In this document: piece after piece, positions 16,371 to 24,604 of the stretch
How the letters are laid out: each line of letters begins with the position of its first letter
Numbering within the stretch: the stretch's first letter is position 1
IMG/VR virus record: IMGVR_UViG_3300018984_000079
Location: 1 to 47,922 of that record
Reading direction: 5' to 3' (one strand)
DNA from: a virus
DNA length: 47,922 bases
Notes under the pieces: model-generated
What the model was told of the DNA's origin: nothing
What the model saw: the letters and a program-made list of their open reading frames with translations, nothing else
The model's database searches: none
Made by a program: the position numbers and the translations under genes

Positions 16371-18003
16371 GCCCCAAAAGCTGCATTATAACGTTCCTCA
16401 GCTGCTCTTTCATCTGATCAACTGTTCGATCAACGTTTGTCTCTGGGGACGCGCTACGGGCAAAACTGAAGGCCCCATGGCCTTCTTTACGCTCGATAAC
16501 ATCCACAAGATGCCCCGCTCAAACGGTTTTCTGCTGGGCACCACCTACGAGCAACTGCTGACCCGAACAATACCACCCCTGATTGCTGGCTGGGAAAAGC
16601 TGGGTTACGTGGAAGGCATTCACTTTTTCGTCCGAAAATTCGCTCCTGATTACTATAAATGGGATAAGGCCTATCGTCACCCGCTCAAAGCCGAGCACTA
16701 CATTCATTGGCATAATGGATCCGGTATATACTTAGTTTCTCAAGACAGACCCGGCACGATCAATGGCGTGCGCACCCAATGGGGAGCCGGTGACGAAGCA
16801 AAGTTCCTTAATAAGGAGAAAGTTGATAATGAAACCCTGCTGACGATGGCTGGCCACGCCGACAAGTTCGGTCACCTCTCTAACTACCTTTCCCTGCTAT
16901 TTTGCTCGGATATGCCCACTACCTCCAAAGGCAAGTGGTTGCTGGAGTATCAGAATATGATGGATCCGGAAACGGTAGAGGCCATCCTGATGGTGCAAAG
17001 CCAAATTATCGAGTTACAAGCCCAAATGCAAGCGGCCAGCGAGTTAACCAGGCAAAGGCTACAGCGACGGATCAATCAGTTTCTGGAGTACTTGAATGAG
17101 CTGAGGAAGGAAACGGTATATTTCAGCCTAGCCTCCACGATTGATAATATCCACGCCCTGGGCCTGTCTCCCATCAAGCAGTTTAAGCGCACCCTTTCCG
17201 ACTTAGCTTTCCAGATATCTGTGCTTAATAAGCAAATTCTGGCTATCGAGAATGGCTTCTATGGCCTGCTGAATGAGGACGAGCACGGCTATGAAATGGC
17301 TAATTACAGCTACATCGATAACCTCTATGGTGAAGGGTATCGCAAAGACCTAAAGAAGGATTGTAGGTGGGATGCAGATGTACAGCCCTACGAGCCTTTA
17401 GATATCGCATGTGACTACAACAACGCCATCAACTGCGTATGTGTAGGGCAAGAGAACCACGGCAAGGGGTGGGAGTATCGCCTGCTTAACAGTATGTACG
17501 TACTGCGCCCCTTGCTGCTCAAAGACTGTATTCAGAAGTTCCACGAATACTATAAGCCCCACAAGAGCCGCTATATCAATTACTACTACGATCACACGGC
17601 AATTGCCGGCAATGCATCGACTGACATCTCCTTCTCGGACGAATGGATCGAGGGTCTGACTAACCTGGGCTGGCACGTAACCCCTCACTACATAGGGCAG
17701 GCCCCTTCCCACCATTCCCGCTACCTGCTCTGGAGTAACCTACTGCAGGGACAGGACAGCCGATTACCTCGCTTTGGCTACAACATCACTAATGCCGGTA
17801 GCTGGTCCACTGCTGCCAAGCAGGCCGGGGTGATTAAGAAAGGCGAGTTCTTTGAGAAGGATAAAAGCTCAGAGAAGCAAGGCTCCGGCATTCCACCTCA
17901 GGAGGCCACCCACCAGACCGATGCGGCTGACACCCTTATCTACGCCAAGCTACGTGCAAGGATCGGCAAGGAGACTGAGTTCTTCGATGCCATGGTGATC
18001 TAA
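16363..18003 (+). CDS. terL: Terminase large subunit
   Basis: A 546-aa DNA-packaging motor. The ATPase domain has Walker A 'GRATGKT' (residues 29-35) and a Walker B-like acidic pair Asp144-Glu145 in 'GAGDEAKFL'. The C-terminal RNase H-like nuclease domain shows candidate metal ligands Asp351 ('CDYNNAIN') and Asp410 ('YYYDHTAI'), with a final 'HQTDAADTLIYAKL' acidic segment. A coiled-coil-like insert lies around residues 205-250. The protein uses ATP to translocate DNA into the prohead through the portal and cuts the concatemer. Intact length. The 210 bases after it hold no clear gene. Confidence 0.9.
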   Translation: MNEPQKLHYNVPQLLFHLINCSINVCLWGRATGKTEGPMAFFTLDNIHKMPRSNGFLLGTTYEQLLTRTIPPLIAGWEKLGYVEGIHFFVRKFAPDYYKWDKAYRHPLKAEHYIHWHNGSGIYLVSQDRPGTINGVRTQWGAGDEAKFLNKEKVDNETLLTMAGHADKFGHLSNYLSLLFCSDMPTTSKGKWLLEYQNMMDPETVEAILMVQSQIIELQAQMQAASELTRQRLQRRINQFLEYLNELRKETVYFSLASTIDNIHALGLSPIKQFKRTLSDLAFQISVLNKQILAIENGFYGLLNEDEHGYEMANYSYIDNLYGEGYRKDLKKDCRWDADVQPYEPLDIACDYNNAINCVCVGQENHGKGWEYRLLNSMYVLRPLLLKDCIQKFHEYYKPHKSRYINYYYDHTAIAGNASTDISFSDEWIEGLTNLGWHVTPHYIGQAPSHHSRYLLWSNLLQGQDSRLPRFGYNITNAGSWSTAAKQAGVIKKGEFFEKDKSSEKQGSGIPPQEATHQTDAADTLIYAKLRARIGKETEFFDAMVI

Positions 18004-18215
18004 TCAACCTTTTCCCCTCATATATCGTCGAAAACAGTCCCGGCAATTGCCGCCGACCGACAGCGCGCGTCGTGATCAGTTATGTGAGCGATATTTAACA
18101 AAATGATTCCAAACGCGTTAAAAGGTTGACCAATAGCTCTTTAATTATTTTTTGCTGCGAAAAGTGTGCATTTAGATGATTTGAGGCTATTTTTCAGCAT
18201 TAAACCCCTGATTCT

Positions 18216-18449
18216 ATGCGTAAATCCCCTATTCCAGCCAACCCGGCGCAAGTAAGTCGGCTCAACCAGCTGAGAGAATTCTCTAAATCCATAGGCTTTG
18301 AATTTCGAATCAAGGAATCCGAGCTGACGGATATTGTCGCCGGCGTGGACCGGCAGCACGAAATGGTCAAGGGGGAGAAAAACGGCAGCTTTCCCGTGGA
18401 TGTTTGTGAGCTGACAGGCCGAAAGCTGAAGGATGGTAGTTTGGTTTAA
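18216..18449 (+). CDS. Small hypothetical protein
   Basis: A 77-aa basic protein with 'RLNQLREFSKSIGFEFRIKESELTDIVAGVD' in two adjoining halves and a C-terminal 'VDVCELTGRKLKDGSLV'. No domain recognised. It sits alone between the terminase and portal blocks with about 210 AT-richer bases before it. It overlaps by 4 bases a convergent minus-strand frame. Confidence 0.5.
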   Translation: MRKSPIPANPAQVSRLNQLREFSKSIGFEFRIKESELTDIVAGVDRQHEMVKGEKNGSFPVDVCELTGRKLKDGSLV

Positions 18450-18676
18450 CGGATCTGCGTAGCCGAAACCTTGCGGAGCGATTGAAAGAACGCCCTCTTC
18501 TCCGACTGTTGCTCTATTTTTTGAAACTGGCTGTACATTCTCCAACTCAGGGCAACGACATTGTGGTCTACATTCCACCAACCCTCACAGTCTGCACCGT
18601 CCAAGGCCGACGAATACTGGATCAGCACATCAATGGATTCCTCATTACGCGGATAAAGTGTAAGTCGGGTTTGCAT
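18446..18676 (-). CDS. Possible small protein opposite to late genes
   Basis: A 76-aa frame from ATG 18676, with 'TLYPRNEESIDVLIQYSSALDGADCEGWW' split by no stop and a basic, Gln-rich C-terminus. An upstream extension to 18790 would run through the late promoter element and is unlikely. It points against the late transcription. Codon pattern looks plausible but nothing is recognised, so it may be a cargo gene or spurious. Confidence 0.35.
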   Translation of the reverse strand: MQTRLTLYPRNEESIDVLIQYSSALDGADCEGWWNVDHNVVALSWRMYSQFQKIEQQSEKRAFFQSLRKVSATQIR

Positions 18677-18722
18677 AGAAAGCCTTTTTAGCAAATAAGG
18701 CAAAATATATTTGCATTTCCTG

Positions 18723-18756
18723 TCCTTTCCCACCCTAACTTCCTTCTCTACCTTCA
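18723..18756 (+). promoter_or_regulatory. Phage late promoter-like element 4
   Basis: TCCTTTCC (18723-18730), 18 bases, TACCTTCA (18749-18756). The GTG start of the portal block follows 24 bases later. A separate host-like TATATTTG lies just before it at about 18707. Confidence 0.7.
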
Positions 18757-18780
18757 CTGCCCAACAGTAACGCTTTGCCT

Positions 18781-19095
18781 GTGAACACAATTGCCATAAA
18801 AGAGGTGCTTAGAAAAATGGAGTTACGCAATCATCACGGTAACGCAATTCCCTTTTCCCTTCAGTTCATCACTTGCGATGAGAATCGCCTCACCGGTGGG
18901 GAGATCATTACCGCCGAAGGGGTGATTCTGGCACGTAACAAAAAGCAGAGGGTCCGATCAAAACCAACCCCATCTGGCAGGGCGGCCAACGAGCACGATA
19001 ACGGCACCCGCAACCTATTACTCCCGAACGGGGAGATCAGAAAGTGCCATATGTGGCTCATCGTAAAATTTAACGGTCAAGAAACCCACTTATGA
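18781..19095 (+). CDS. Hypothetical phage protein upstream of portal
   Basis: A 104-aa basic protein from the GTG at 18781 (an in-frame TTG lies two codons upstream). It contains 'GGEIITAEGVILARNKKQR' and 'IRKCHMWLIVKFNGQETHL'. Its stop overlaps the portal start by 4 bases (ATGA), so the two are translationally coupled. Small proteins of this kind before portals are common in Bacteroidota phages; function unknown. Confidence 0.6.
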   Translation: MNTIAIKEVLRKMELRNHHGNAIPFSLQFITCDENRLTGGEIITAEGVILARNKKQRVRSKPTPSGRAANEHDNGTRNLLLPNGEIRKCHMWLIVKFNGQETHL

Positions 19096-20435
19096 GTGTA
19101 CACATATCAGGGGACTTAAATGCTGCCTATTTGGTCGATCACGAGGCATTCGTTTCCCTCTCTTCCGGAAAAACCAAGGCGGGCAAAAAGGAAACGCCGG
19201 GCACCTCGCCCGTCGTCAAGCAGATGGGTGGCGGAAAGATTGCCAAATGGGGCGATAGTAACCTGTTTCCCCAGGAAGTCGTAGCCACCTGTCGCAAAAA
19301 CACGCTCGTTCCCTCGACCTTAGACTGGAAAGCCCGGGCACTCTACGCCGGCGGGCTGATGACCGGAAAAATATCCTACGATTCGGATGGCAACGAGAAA
19401 TTCAAACCGGTTCGTGACCCTGATTTTGAAGCCTTTCGTCGTACGAGCGGATTGCACCTCTACCTGATCGAAGCTATCAAAGATTTTTACTGGTTTTACC
19501 ACGCGTTTCCGGAGTTGGTGCTCTCGGCTGATCGAAAGAAAATCAACTCGATCAGCACGCAGGATGCCCAGTTTTGTCGGTGGGAAATGCAGAATGAAAA
19601 GACGGGCCTGGTTGAAAATTGCTACATCAACGCCAACTGGGAAAGCAACGAGAACGAGGATAGTCCACTTACAAGCAAGGTTCCGGTACTGGATCCGTAC
19701 TACGATCCGGCCACTTTTCTGCAGTACGGCCGCGAATACAAGTACATCTACCCGCTTTCCTACCCCTCCAGCGGGAAGGTATACTACCAGTTAGCCGACT
19801 GGCATTCCATAATCGAATCGGGCTGGCTAGGCTTTGCCAACTACCTGCCCGAATTCAAGCAGGCCCTGATGAAAAACCAGATCACCGTCAAGTATCACAT
19901 CGAGATTGCTGACTGGTACTGGGAGAAGAAGTACGGGCAAGCGTGGGCTTCCTGCCCGCAACCGGTCAAAATGCAGAAAATGGAGGAAGAACTCAAACGC
20001 TTTAATGATATGATGTCGGGAGCGAAAAATGCCGGGAAAGCAATCATGACGATGATGCAGACCGATAAGCAAGGCATTAATCAATTCCCCGGCTGGAAAA
20101 TCACGCCCATCGATGACAAGCTGCAATCCGGCGCCTACATCGAAGACAGCCAGGAGGCCTCTGCCCATTTACTCTACGCCCTGGGCGTGGATGGCACATT
20201 GATCGGCAGCGCACCGGGTAAGAATATGGGCTCGGGTTCCGGCTCTGACAAACGGGAGGCCTTCAATATGTACCTGTCGATGTGCCAGATCCACGCCGAT
20301 ATTATTCTTTCACCTCTATATCTCATCCGCGACTACAACGGCTGGGATCCGGAGTTGGAGTTCAAATTTAAACAGCCTTTCCTGCAAACGCTCGATAAGG
20401 TTTCTCCCAAACAACGCGCAACTACGACCGAATAA
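19092..20435 (+). CDS. Phage portal protein (main prophage)
   Basis: A 447-aa portal. 'GGGKIAKWGDSNLFPQEVV' near residue 50 is the signature shared with the left-hand portal. A wing-like alpha/beta region follows, then a long helical region ('VKMQKMEEELKRFNDMMSGA'), 'YIEDSQEASAHLLYALGVDGTLIG' in two steps, and a Gly/Ser-rich 'SAPGKNMGSGSGSDKREAF' loop preceding a final helix, matching the stem, tunnel-loop and crown order of portals. It forms the DNA channel and contacts terminase and adaptor. It starts in ATGA overlap with the preceding gene and ends one base before the adaptor gene. Confidence 0.85.
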   Translation: MSVHISGDLNAAYLVDHEAFVSLSSGKTKAGKKETPGTSPVVKQMGGGKIAKWGDSNLFPQEVVATCRKNTLVPSTLDWKARALYAGGLMTGKISYDSDGNEKFKPVRDPDFEAFRRTSGLHLYLIEAIKDFYWFYHAFPELVLSADRKKINSISTQDAQFCRWEMQNEKTGLVENCYINANWESNENEDSPLTSKVPVLDPYYDPATFLQYGREYKYIYPLSYPSSGKVYYQLADWHSIIESGWLGFANYLPEFKQALMKNQITVKYHIEIADWYWEKKYGQAWASCPQPVKMQKMEEELKRFNDMMSGAKNAGKAIMTMMQTDKQGINQFPGWKITPIDDKLQSGAYIEDSQEASAHLLYALGVDGTLIGSAPGKNMGSGSGSDKREAFNMYLSMCQIHADIILSPLYLIRDYNGWDPELEFKFKQPFLQTLDKVSPKQRATTTE

Positions 20436-20436
20436 G

Positions 20437-21417
20437 ATGGCTCTTTTCAAAACCACTGAGGAACTGAAGCAATTTGTTCCTGCGACCGTAACATTCGATT
20501 TTGATGCGGTTAATTCCTACATCAAACAGGCGGAGGTAAAATTTCTGATGCCCTACCTGGGCGTCAATCAATTCACGGAACTGCGCGTGGCTTACCAGGC
20601 CAACGCCCTCGCCGGCGCGCAGACCAAGCTGTTGGAACTGGTCCGTACTCCACTGGCCAATTTTGCCTTTGCCCTTTTCGTACCAGTTGGTCAGTTACAG
20701 ATCGCCTCAAGTGGCATCCAGCAGAGCGGCTCCAAAGACAAAAAAACAGCCGCGCAGTGGCAGATTGATGAACTCCAAGCGTCTTTTTTCAACACCGGCT
20801 ACGACTCTATCGACCCGCTGCTGGAATATCTAGAGGAAAACAAAACCTTGTTTCCCGCTTGGGCTGCATCGACTGCCTACACGGTCCTAAAGCAGTTTTT
20901 TATCAATACCGCCAAGCAATTCAGCGAATTCGTCTGGATCAACGAAAGCCGGCGCACTTTCCTGGCCTTACGGGCCCAGATGAAGAAAGTAGAGGAGCTT
21001 GCCATTTTACCCATCATTTGCAAGTCACTTTTCGCTGAGCTGAAAGCCCAGATTCTTTCCGGATCAATCAGTCCAGCTAACCTGGCTCTTTTGGAGCAGA
21101 TTCGTCCGGCGGTGGCACACTTGACTATGGCCCGCGCCATCGACGAGCGCTCCGTGATTCAATCCGAAAACGGCATTCAGGTAGCCAAAAACGCTGGATC
21201 TACCTACACAAAAGGAAAGGAACCAGCTTCCGATGCTCGGCTACAGCGACTCAAATGTCAGGCGCAGGCGGACGGCGAGACCTATCTGGCGCGGATCCGG
21301 GAATTACTGGAGGCAGATCTGACGACCTACCCGCTCTACCGGAACAGCCCTTGCTATCAGTCCAAGGCGCACCGGCTTTATGAAAATGATCCGGATTCAG
21401 GCCTTTATGTTTTTTAA
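20437..21417 (+). CDS. DUF6712-like head-tail adaptor
   Basis: A 326-aa helical protein following the portal. Early residues 'TFDFDAVNSYIKQAEVKFLMPYLG' fit the DUF6712 type seen next to Bacteroidota portals, and the middle has a YLEENKTLFPAW segment typical of this group. A connector function between portal and tail is inferred. The left-hand remnant has a shorter equivalent at 2.1 kb. The C-terminal third is more polar ('RLQRLKCQAQADGETYLARI'). Confidence 0.6.
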   Translation: MALFKTTEELKQFVPATVTFDFDAVNSYIKQAEVKFLMPYLGVNQFTELRVAYQANALAGAQTKLLELVRTPLANFAFALFVPVGQLQIASSGIQQSGSKDKKTAAQWQIDELQASFFNTGYDSIDPLLEYLEENKTLFPAWAASTAYTVLKQFFINTAKQFSEFVWINESRRTFLALRAQMKKVEELAILPIICKSLFAELKAQILSGSISPANLALLEQIRPAVAHLTMARAIDERSVIQSENGIQVAKNAGSTYTKGKEPASDARLQRLKCQAQADGETYLARIRELLEADLTTYPLYRNSPCYQSKAHRLYENDPDSGLYVF

Positions 21418-21431
21418 TCCCACTTATATAT

Positions 21432-21965
21432 ATGAAAACTACACGATTCTTAAAGGCTGTTGAGGACGTTCTGATCCACGAAGGCGGCTACAATAACAGG
21501 GTGACGGATAAAGGCGGGGCAACCAACTGGGGTGTCAGCCTTCGTTTTTTGAAGTTGATCAAAAAGGATCTTAACGGAGACGGCCGCGTTGATTGGCTCG
21601 ACATCAAGGGATTGACTAAGGAAAATGCTGTCGACATTTATTGGCTCAACTTCTGGAGGCCAATCTACGATATGCTTCCGGTCCGGCTGGGTGCAAAGGT
21701 TTTTGATACAGCCGTTAACGCCGGTCACTCCCGCGCCCACGTACTGCTACAGCAATCGCTTAATGCCTTAGGCAGCAAAATCAAAGCTGATGGTTTGGTG
21801 GGCAACGTAACGCTTTCGGAGTGCGCCAAATACCCTGAAACAGCCATTCTGAAGGCGTACTCAATTCAGCAAAAAGCATTCTACGACTCTCTGGTGAAGG
21901 AAGATCCCTCTCAGGAAGAATATATCAGGGGCTGGACCAAACGCGCTAACTGGCTGCCTAAGTAA
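21432..21965 (+). CDS. GH108 N-acetylmuramidase endolysin with EF-hand-like loop
   Basis: A 177-aa endolysin of the glycosyl hydrolase 108 family. The catalytic Glu17 is in 'HEGGYNNRVTDKGGATNWGVS', the hallmark segment of the family, and the C-terminal peptidoglycan-binding part ends in 'GWTKRANWL'. Residues 46-57 (DLNGDGRVDWLD) form a near-perfect EF-hand/dockerin-type calcium loop inserted in the catalytic domain, a feature known in some GH108 enzymes. It cleaves the glycan backbone at lysis. No signal peptide, so it depends on the holin downstream. It is unrelated to the GH24 lysozyme of the left-hand remnant. Confidence 0.88.
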   Translation: MKTTRFLKAVEDVLIHEGGYNNRVTDKGGATNWGVSLRFLKLIKKDLNGDGRVDWLDIKGLTKENAVDIYWLNFWRPIYDMLPVRLGAKVFDTAVNAGHSRAHVLLQQSLNALGSKIKADGLVGNVTLSECAKYPETAILKAYSIQQKAFYDSLVKEDPSQEEYIRGWTKRANWLPK

Positions 21966-22174
21966 TGGATAGAGCTCCTGATTTTGAGCAATTGTACCGG
22001 GCGCTGCTTTATCAACTCAATCATCGCATAAGCGGTCCGGCCTGCTCGATTCAGGGCATTATGAATCTCAACCTGAGTGATCAGGAAAAACTGCAACTGA
22101 TCGCTGCCTGCATGGTTAAGCTGGAAGAGGTAATGAAAGACATTGAGCGGCAACACACAGAACACAATTTATAA
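21965..22174 (+). CDS. Small protein resembling a histidine-kinase dimerisation helix
   Basis: A 69-aa protein whose ATG overlaps the endolysin stop by one base. Residues 16-35 (LYQLNHRISGPACSIQGIMN) resemble the H-box of HisKA domains in Bacteroidota kinases, where the pattern is (F/L)xxHxxRxPxxxIxGLxxL with the phosphorylated His. A second helix (residues about 40-62) would complete the helical hairpin. There is no ATPase or receiver domain. It may be a dimerisation mimic, a kinase decoy or only a coincidental helical protein. Its place in the lysis cassette, before the holin, is unexplained. Confidence 0.6.
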   Translation: MDRAPDFEQLYRALLYQLNHRISGPACSIQGIMNLNLSDQEKLQLIAACMVKLEEVMKDIERQHTEHNL

Positions 22175-22175
22175 G

Positions 22176-22697
22176 ATGCCACAGAGCGATACCCTGCACG
22201 TAATTACCAAAGCTGCCAGCACCATGGCTGAGCCACTCCAGGCCACTTCAGCCGATGGCGTGGTGGCTTTCCTGCAGGCGCACATCTGGCAGGATCCCCG
22301 GGCCATTTACTTTCTATTGATTGCCTACGGAATATCGCTGGCCCTGAAGTGGCATATTGTCTATAATGATGGGAAGCTGACGGCTAAGAAAGGAGGAAAG
22401 GATTTGTTATCATCTATTACTAATATCTCCGGGCTGCTTGTGTTACTGTATTTAGCATCAAACCTGGGTCATTTTATCAGTGCCCTGGCCTGGTTTCCGG
22501 ATTGGGTCTATGGGGCGATTATGCTGAATTTATTTTACAAGGTGACTACCAACCTTTCGCAGTTGGGCTATATCACTCCTGAACTATACAATACTATTGA
22601 GGGAAGGCTTAAAATGTTAAAGAAAAAACATGAAACAGATGATACTGAAGATCCTCCTGCAGGCCAGGAAGACAATATGGACAGCCATAAAGAATAA
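22176..22697 (+). CDS. Putative holin with several membrane segments
   Basis: A 173-aa protein from ATG 22176. It has hydrophobic segments around residues 41-57 and 82-98, plus a further one near 105-125, a basic stretch between them (NDGKLTAKKGGKD), and a charged C-terminal tail rich in Lys, Asp and Glu. This matches the larger holins of Bacteroidota phages, and it follows the endolysin. It would form membrane lesions that release the enzyme. It overlaps the next gene by 68 bases. Confidence 0.65.
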   Translation: MPQSDTLHVITKAASTMAEPLQATSADGVVAFLQAHIWQDPRAIYFLLIAYGISLALKWHIVYNDGKLTAKKGGKDLLSSITNISGLLVLLYLASNLGHFISALAWFPDWVYGAIMLNLFYKVTTNLSQLGYITPELYNTIEGRLKMLKKKHETDDTEDPPAGQEDNMDSHKE

Positions 22698-23088
22698 ATT
22701 AAGCGTTGATTTTGCTAAGGTTGGCACGCATGTTCAAATCGGATTAATGGCTTTGATGACCTTATATGTGATTCTTACGCGTCAGCAGACCGAGCAGGTA
22801 GATGAGAATACCGTCCAAATTAGAGAGGTAACTAGAAAAATCATTCAGTTAAAAGACTCTGTGCGAATCGTTGAGGAGGCTAAAAATGCAAAAATTGATT
22901 CGATACACAAGGAATTCAAGCAGCTGCAGGAAATCACGCTCCGCAACGATAAAGCTGTGACACTAGTTCAAAAGCAAATTGATGCATTGCAAGCGGACCG
23001 TAAAAACGTCGGACCCAAGATCGAAAAATTGACCGACGAGCAAATGGTGCGGTACATGGAAACCCTGAAAATCGAGGAAAAGAAATGA
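22630..23088 (+). CDS. Inner-membrane coiled-coil protein, spanin-like
   Basis: A 152-aa protein: basic N-terminus, one membrane segment (about residues 36-50, 'IGLMALMTLYVIL'), then a long periplasmic-type coiled coil from about residue 52 to 145. This is the layout of Rz-type inner-membrane spanins, which link inner and outer membranes at the end of lysis. It starts inside the holin gene, as Rz genes often nest, and overlaps the next gene by 4 bases. The family is not recognised by sequence; the call rests on topology and context. Confidence 0.6.
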   Translation: MKQMILKILLQARKTIWTAIKNKLSVDFAKVGTHVQIGLMALMTLYVILTRQQTEQVDENTVQIREVTRKIIQLKDSVRIVEEAKNAKIDSIHKEFKQLQEITLRNDKAVTLVQKQIDALQADRKNVGPKIEKLTDEQMVRYMETLKIEEKK

Positions 23089-23594
23089 AACGACTACTAT
23101 TAACACTTGTATGTCTTGCGTTGTTCAAGCTGGTTGCCGCTCAACAAGCCCAAACCAGCCAGCAACCCCAACCAAGTCAAATTGGACCTTCCAAGGCAGA
23201 AGTCAACACCCTCAAGCCGCGCCGCATTATAGTAAATGGGGATACACTATACGCTTATAACCGCACGCAGCAAAATGAGATAGCCCGATTGATTACGGTC
23301 GGAAAAATAGACCTGGAAACACTGGAAAAGCGGGAAATACAGTTGCAGAAAGTTAACAATACAGTTGAGAACCTGCGCAATATGATCTTTTTGCGTGAAG
23401 GGGAAATCCAAGTGCTCCAGGACAAAATTCAGATGCGCGACAACCTGCTTATGAAACAACAGGGCCTGGTATCGCTGCAAAAAGCAGAAATGGAGCGGAA
23501 GGACAAAAAGTTGCAGAAGCAAAGTTTTCAATCCAAGGTTCTCACCTTCCTGGGGATAGCTTTATTGATTATAGTGCTGATTGTCCTGTTATGA
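23085..23594 (+). CDS. Exported coiled-coil protein with C-terminal membrane anchor
   Basis: A 169-aa protein with an N-terminal signal peptide (MKRLLLTLVCLALFKLVAAQ), a Gln/Pro-rich linker, a coiled coil (about residues 65-150) and a C-terminal membrane segment (about 152-169). A signal sequence followed by a periplasmic coiled coil and a terminal anchor is reminiscent of unimolecular spanins, though the classical lipobox is absent. It overlaps both neighbours by 4 bases (ATGA), so the whole lysis cassette is translated as a unit. The exact role is uncertain. Confidence 0.6.
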   Translation: MKRLLLTLVCLALFKLVAAQQAQTSQQPQPSQIGPSKAEVNTLKPRRIIVNGDTLYAYNRTQQNEIARLITVGKIDLETLEKREIQLQKVNNTVENLRNMIFLREGEIQVLQDKIQMRDNLLMKQQGLVSLQKAEMERKDKKLQKQSFQSKVLTFLGIALLIIVLIVLL

Positions 23595-24409
23595 ACGGCG
23601 TATACATAGGAAAACGTTTTTACCCCGTTCCTAACACTTACAATGCACTTTCCCCGCGACAGCTGAAAGAAATTGCCGGCATCCTTCACGCCGAAATACC
23701 GCTTCCGGAAGCGCGGATCCGACTCTTACTTTCCCTGCTCAACGTGCCCAGATCCCTGCGCTTGCAGTGGCATTTCCTATTCAACATTTCGGATGAAAGT
23801 AGGTTCGATATGGAGTTACTGGCCGACTGGATACTGGAGGGAGCCAACAACCTTACCCGGCAATTACTACCGGTAGTTAAGATAGGCCTCAAAAAACTTT
23901 ACGGTCCGGCGGACGAGCTGGCAAATTTGTCTTTCGTGGAATTCATTAAGGCAGAATCGGCTTACATCGCTTACGCCAAAACACGCGATCCGGAAGCACT
24001 CAACTTGCTCGTGGCTATCCTTTACCGTCCTAAGCGAAAGGATTACAGTCCACAAAGCCCCGACTTCGATGGCGATATTCGGGAGAAGTACAACGATCAC
24101 TTGGTGGGTGACCGCGTGAAGTTGGTCAGCCGCTTGCCTTTGTCTACCAGGCAGGCGATCTTTTTGTTTTACGACGGTTGCCGAGCCCTGATCCTGAAGC
24201 AATACCCAAACGTTTTCCGGAAGCCCAAAGATGATGATGCCAAAGGCCGGGGCTGGGGTCACGTGCTCCGGAATCTGGCTGGTTCGGTGAATGAATACGA
24301 ACGGACGGCCTTTCAGCCGCTCGGCACTGTGCTTAGCGATTTGGACATGGCCATCCAGGAGAGTGACGAAATGCAGGAAAAATTAGAGGAACTTAAAAAC
24401 AAGCATTAG
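23591..24409 (+). CDS. Hypothetical phage protein
   Basis: A 272-aa soluble helical protein, ATGA-coupled to the gene before it. It begins 'MNGVYIGKRFYPVPNTYNAL' and contains 'RLPLSTRQAIFLFYDGCRALI' and a C-terminal acidic helix. It sits between the spanin-like genes and the small lipoprotein. The size and position before the tail completion gene would fit a tail-assembly factor, but I do not recognise it. Confidence 0.55.
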   Translation: MNGVYIGKRFYPVPNTYNALSPRQLKEIAGILHAEIPLPEARIRLLLSLLNVPRSLRLQWHFLFNISDESRFDMELLADWILEGANNLTRQLLPVVKIGLKKLYGPADELANLSFVEFIKAESAYIAYAKTRDPEALNLLVAILYRPKRKDYSPQSPDFDGDIREKYNDHLVGDRVKLVSRLPLSTRQAIFLFYDGCRALILKQYPNVFRKPKDDDAKGRGWGHVLRNLAGSVNEYERTAFQPLGTVLSDLDMAIQESDEMQEKLEELKNKH

Positions 24410-24415
24410 GAAGCT

Positions 24416-24604
24416 ATGAGAAAATTTACAGCATTTACAGTAATGTTAGGGATAATGCTGTTTGGTTGCGAACGCCGTTTCACTTCGCCCAACAGAAATA
24501 AAAATAAATACGAATCAGCAGCTAAGAGAGCCGCCCAGCAGACCGACAGCAGCATTTATTTCCCAAAACAGAAACCGTTTATTACCAAAATGTCAACCCA
24601 TTAG
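24416..24604 (+). CDS. Small lipoprotein, possible outer-membrane spanin
   Basis: A 62-aa protein with a basic N-terminus, a hydrophobic stretch and a lipobox 'LFGC' (lipidated Cys18), followed by a polar, Arg/Lys/Asn-rich tail. Small lipoproteins in phage lysis regions are typically outer-membrane (Rz1-type) spanins that partner an inner-membrane coiled-coil protein such as the one at 22.6 kb. Here the mature part lacks the usual proline richness and the gene is separated from its would-be partner by 1.3 kb, so this is tentative. Confidence 0.6.
   Translation: MRKFTAFTVMLGIMLFGCERRFTSPNRNKNKYESAAKRAAQQTDSSIYFPKQKPFITKMSTH

Larger units (their letters stand above)
15184..18050 (+). repeat. 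Four GCAATTGC palindromes around the terminase block
   Basis: The perfect 8-base palindrome GCAATTGC occurs at 15184-15191, 15218-15225, 17599-17606 and 18043-18050, and I found it nowhere else in the window. Most copies are extended by GG/CC flanks. They bracket the terminase genes. They might be packaging-related or methylation-related sites, or chance. Confidence 0.4.
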
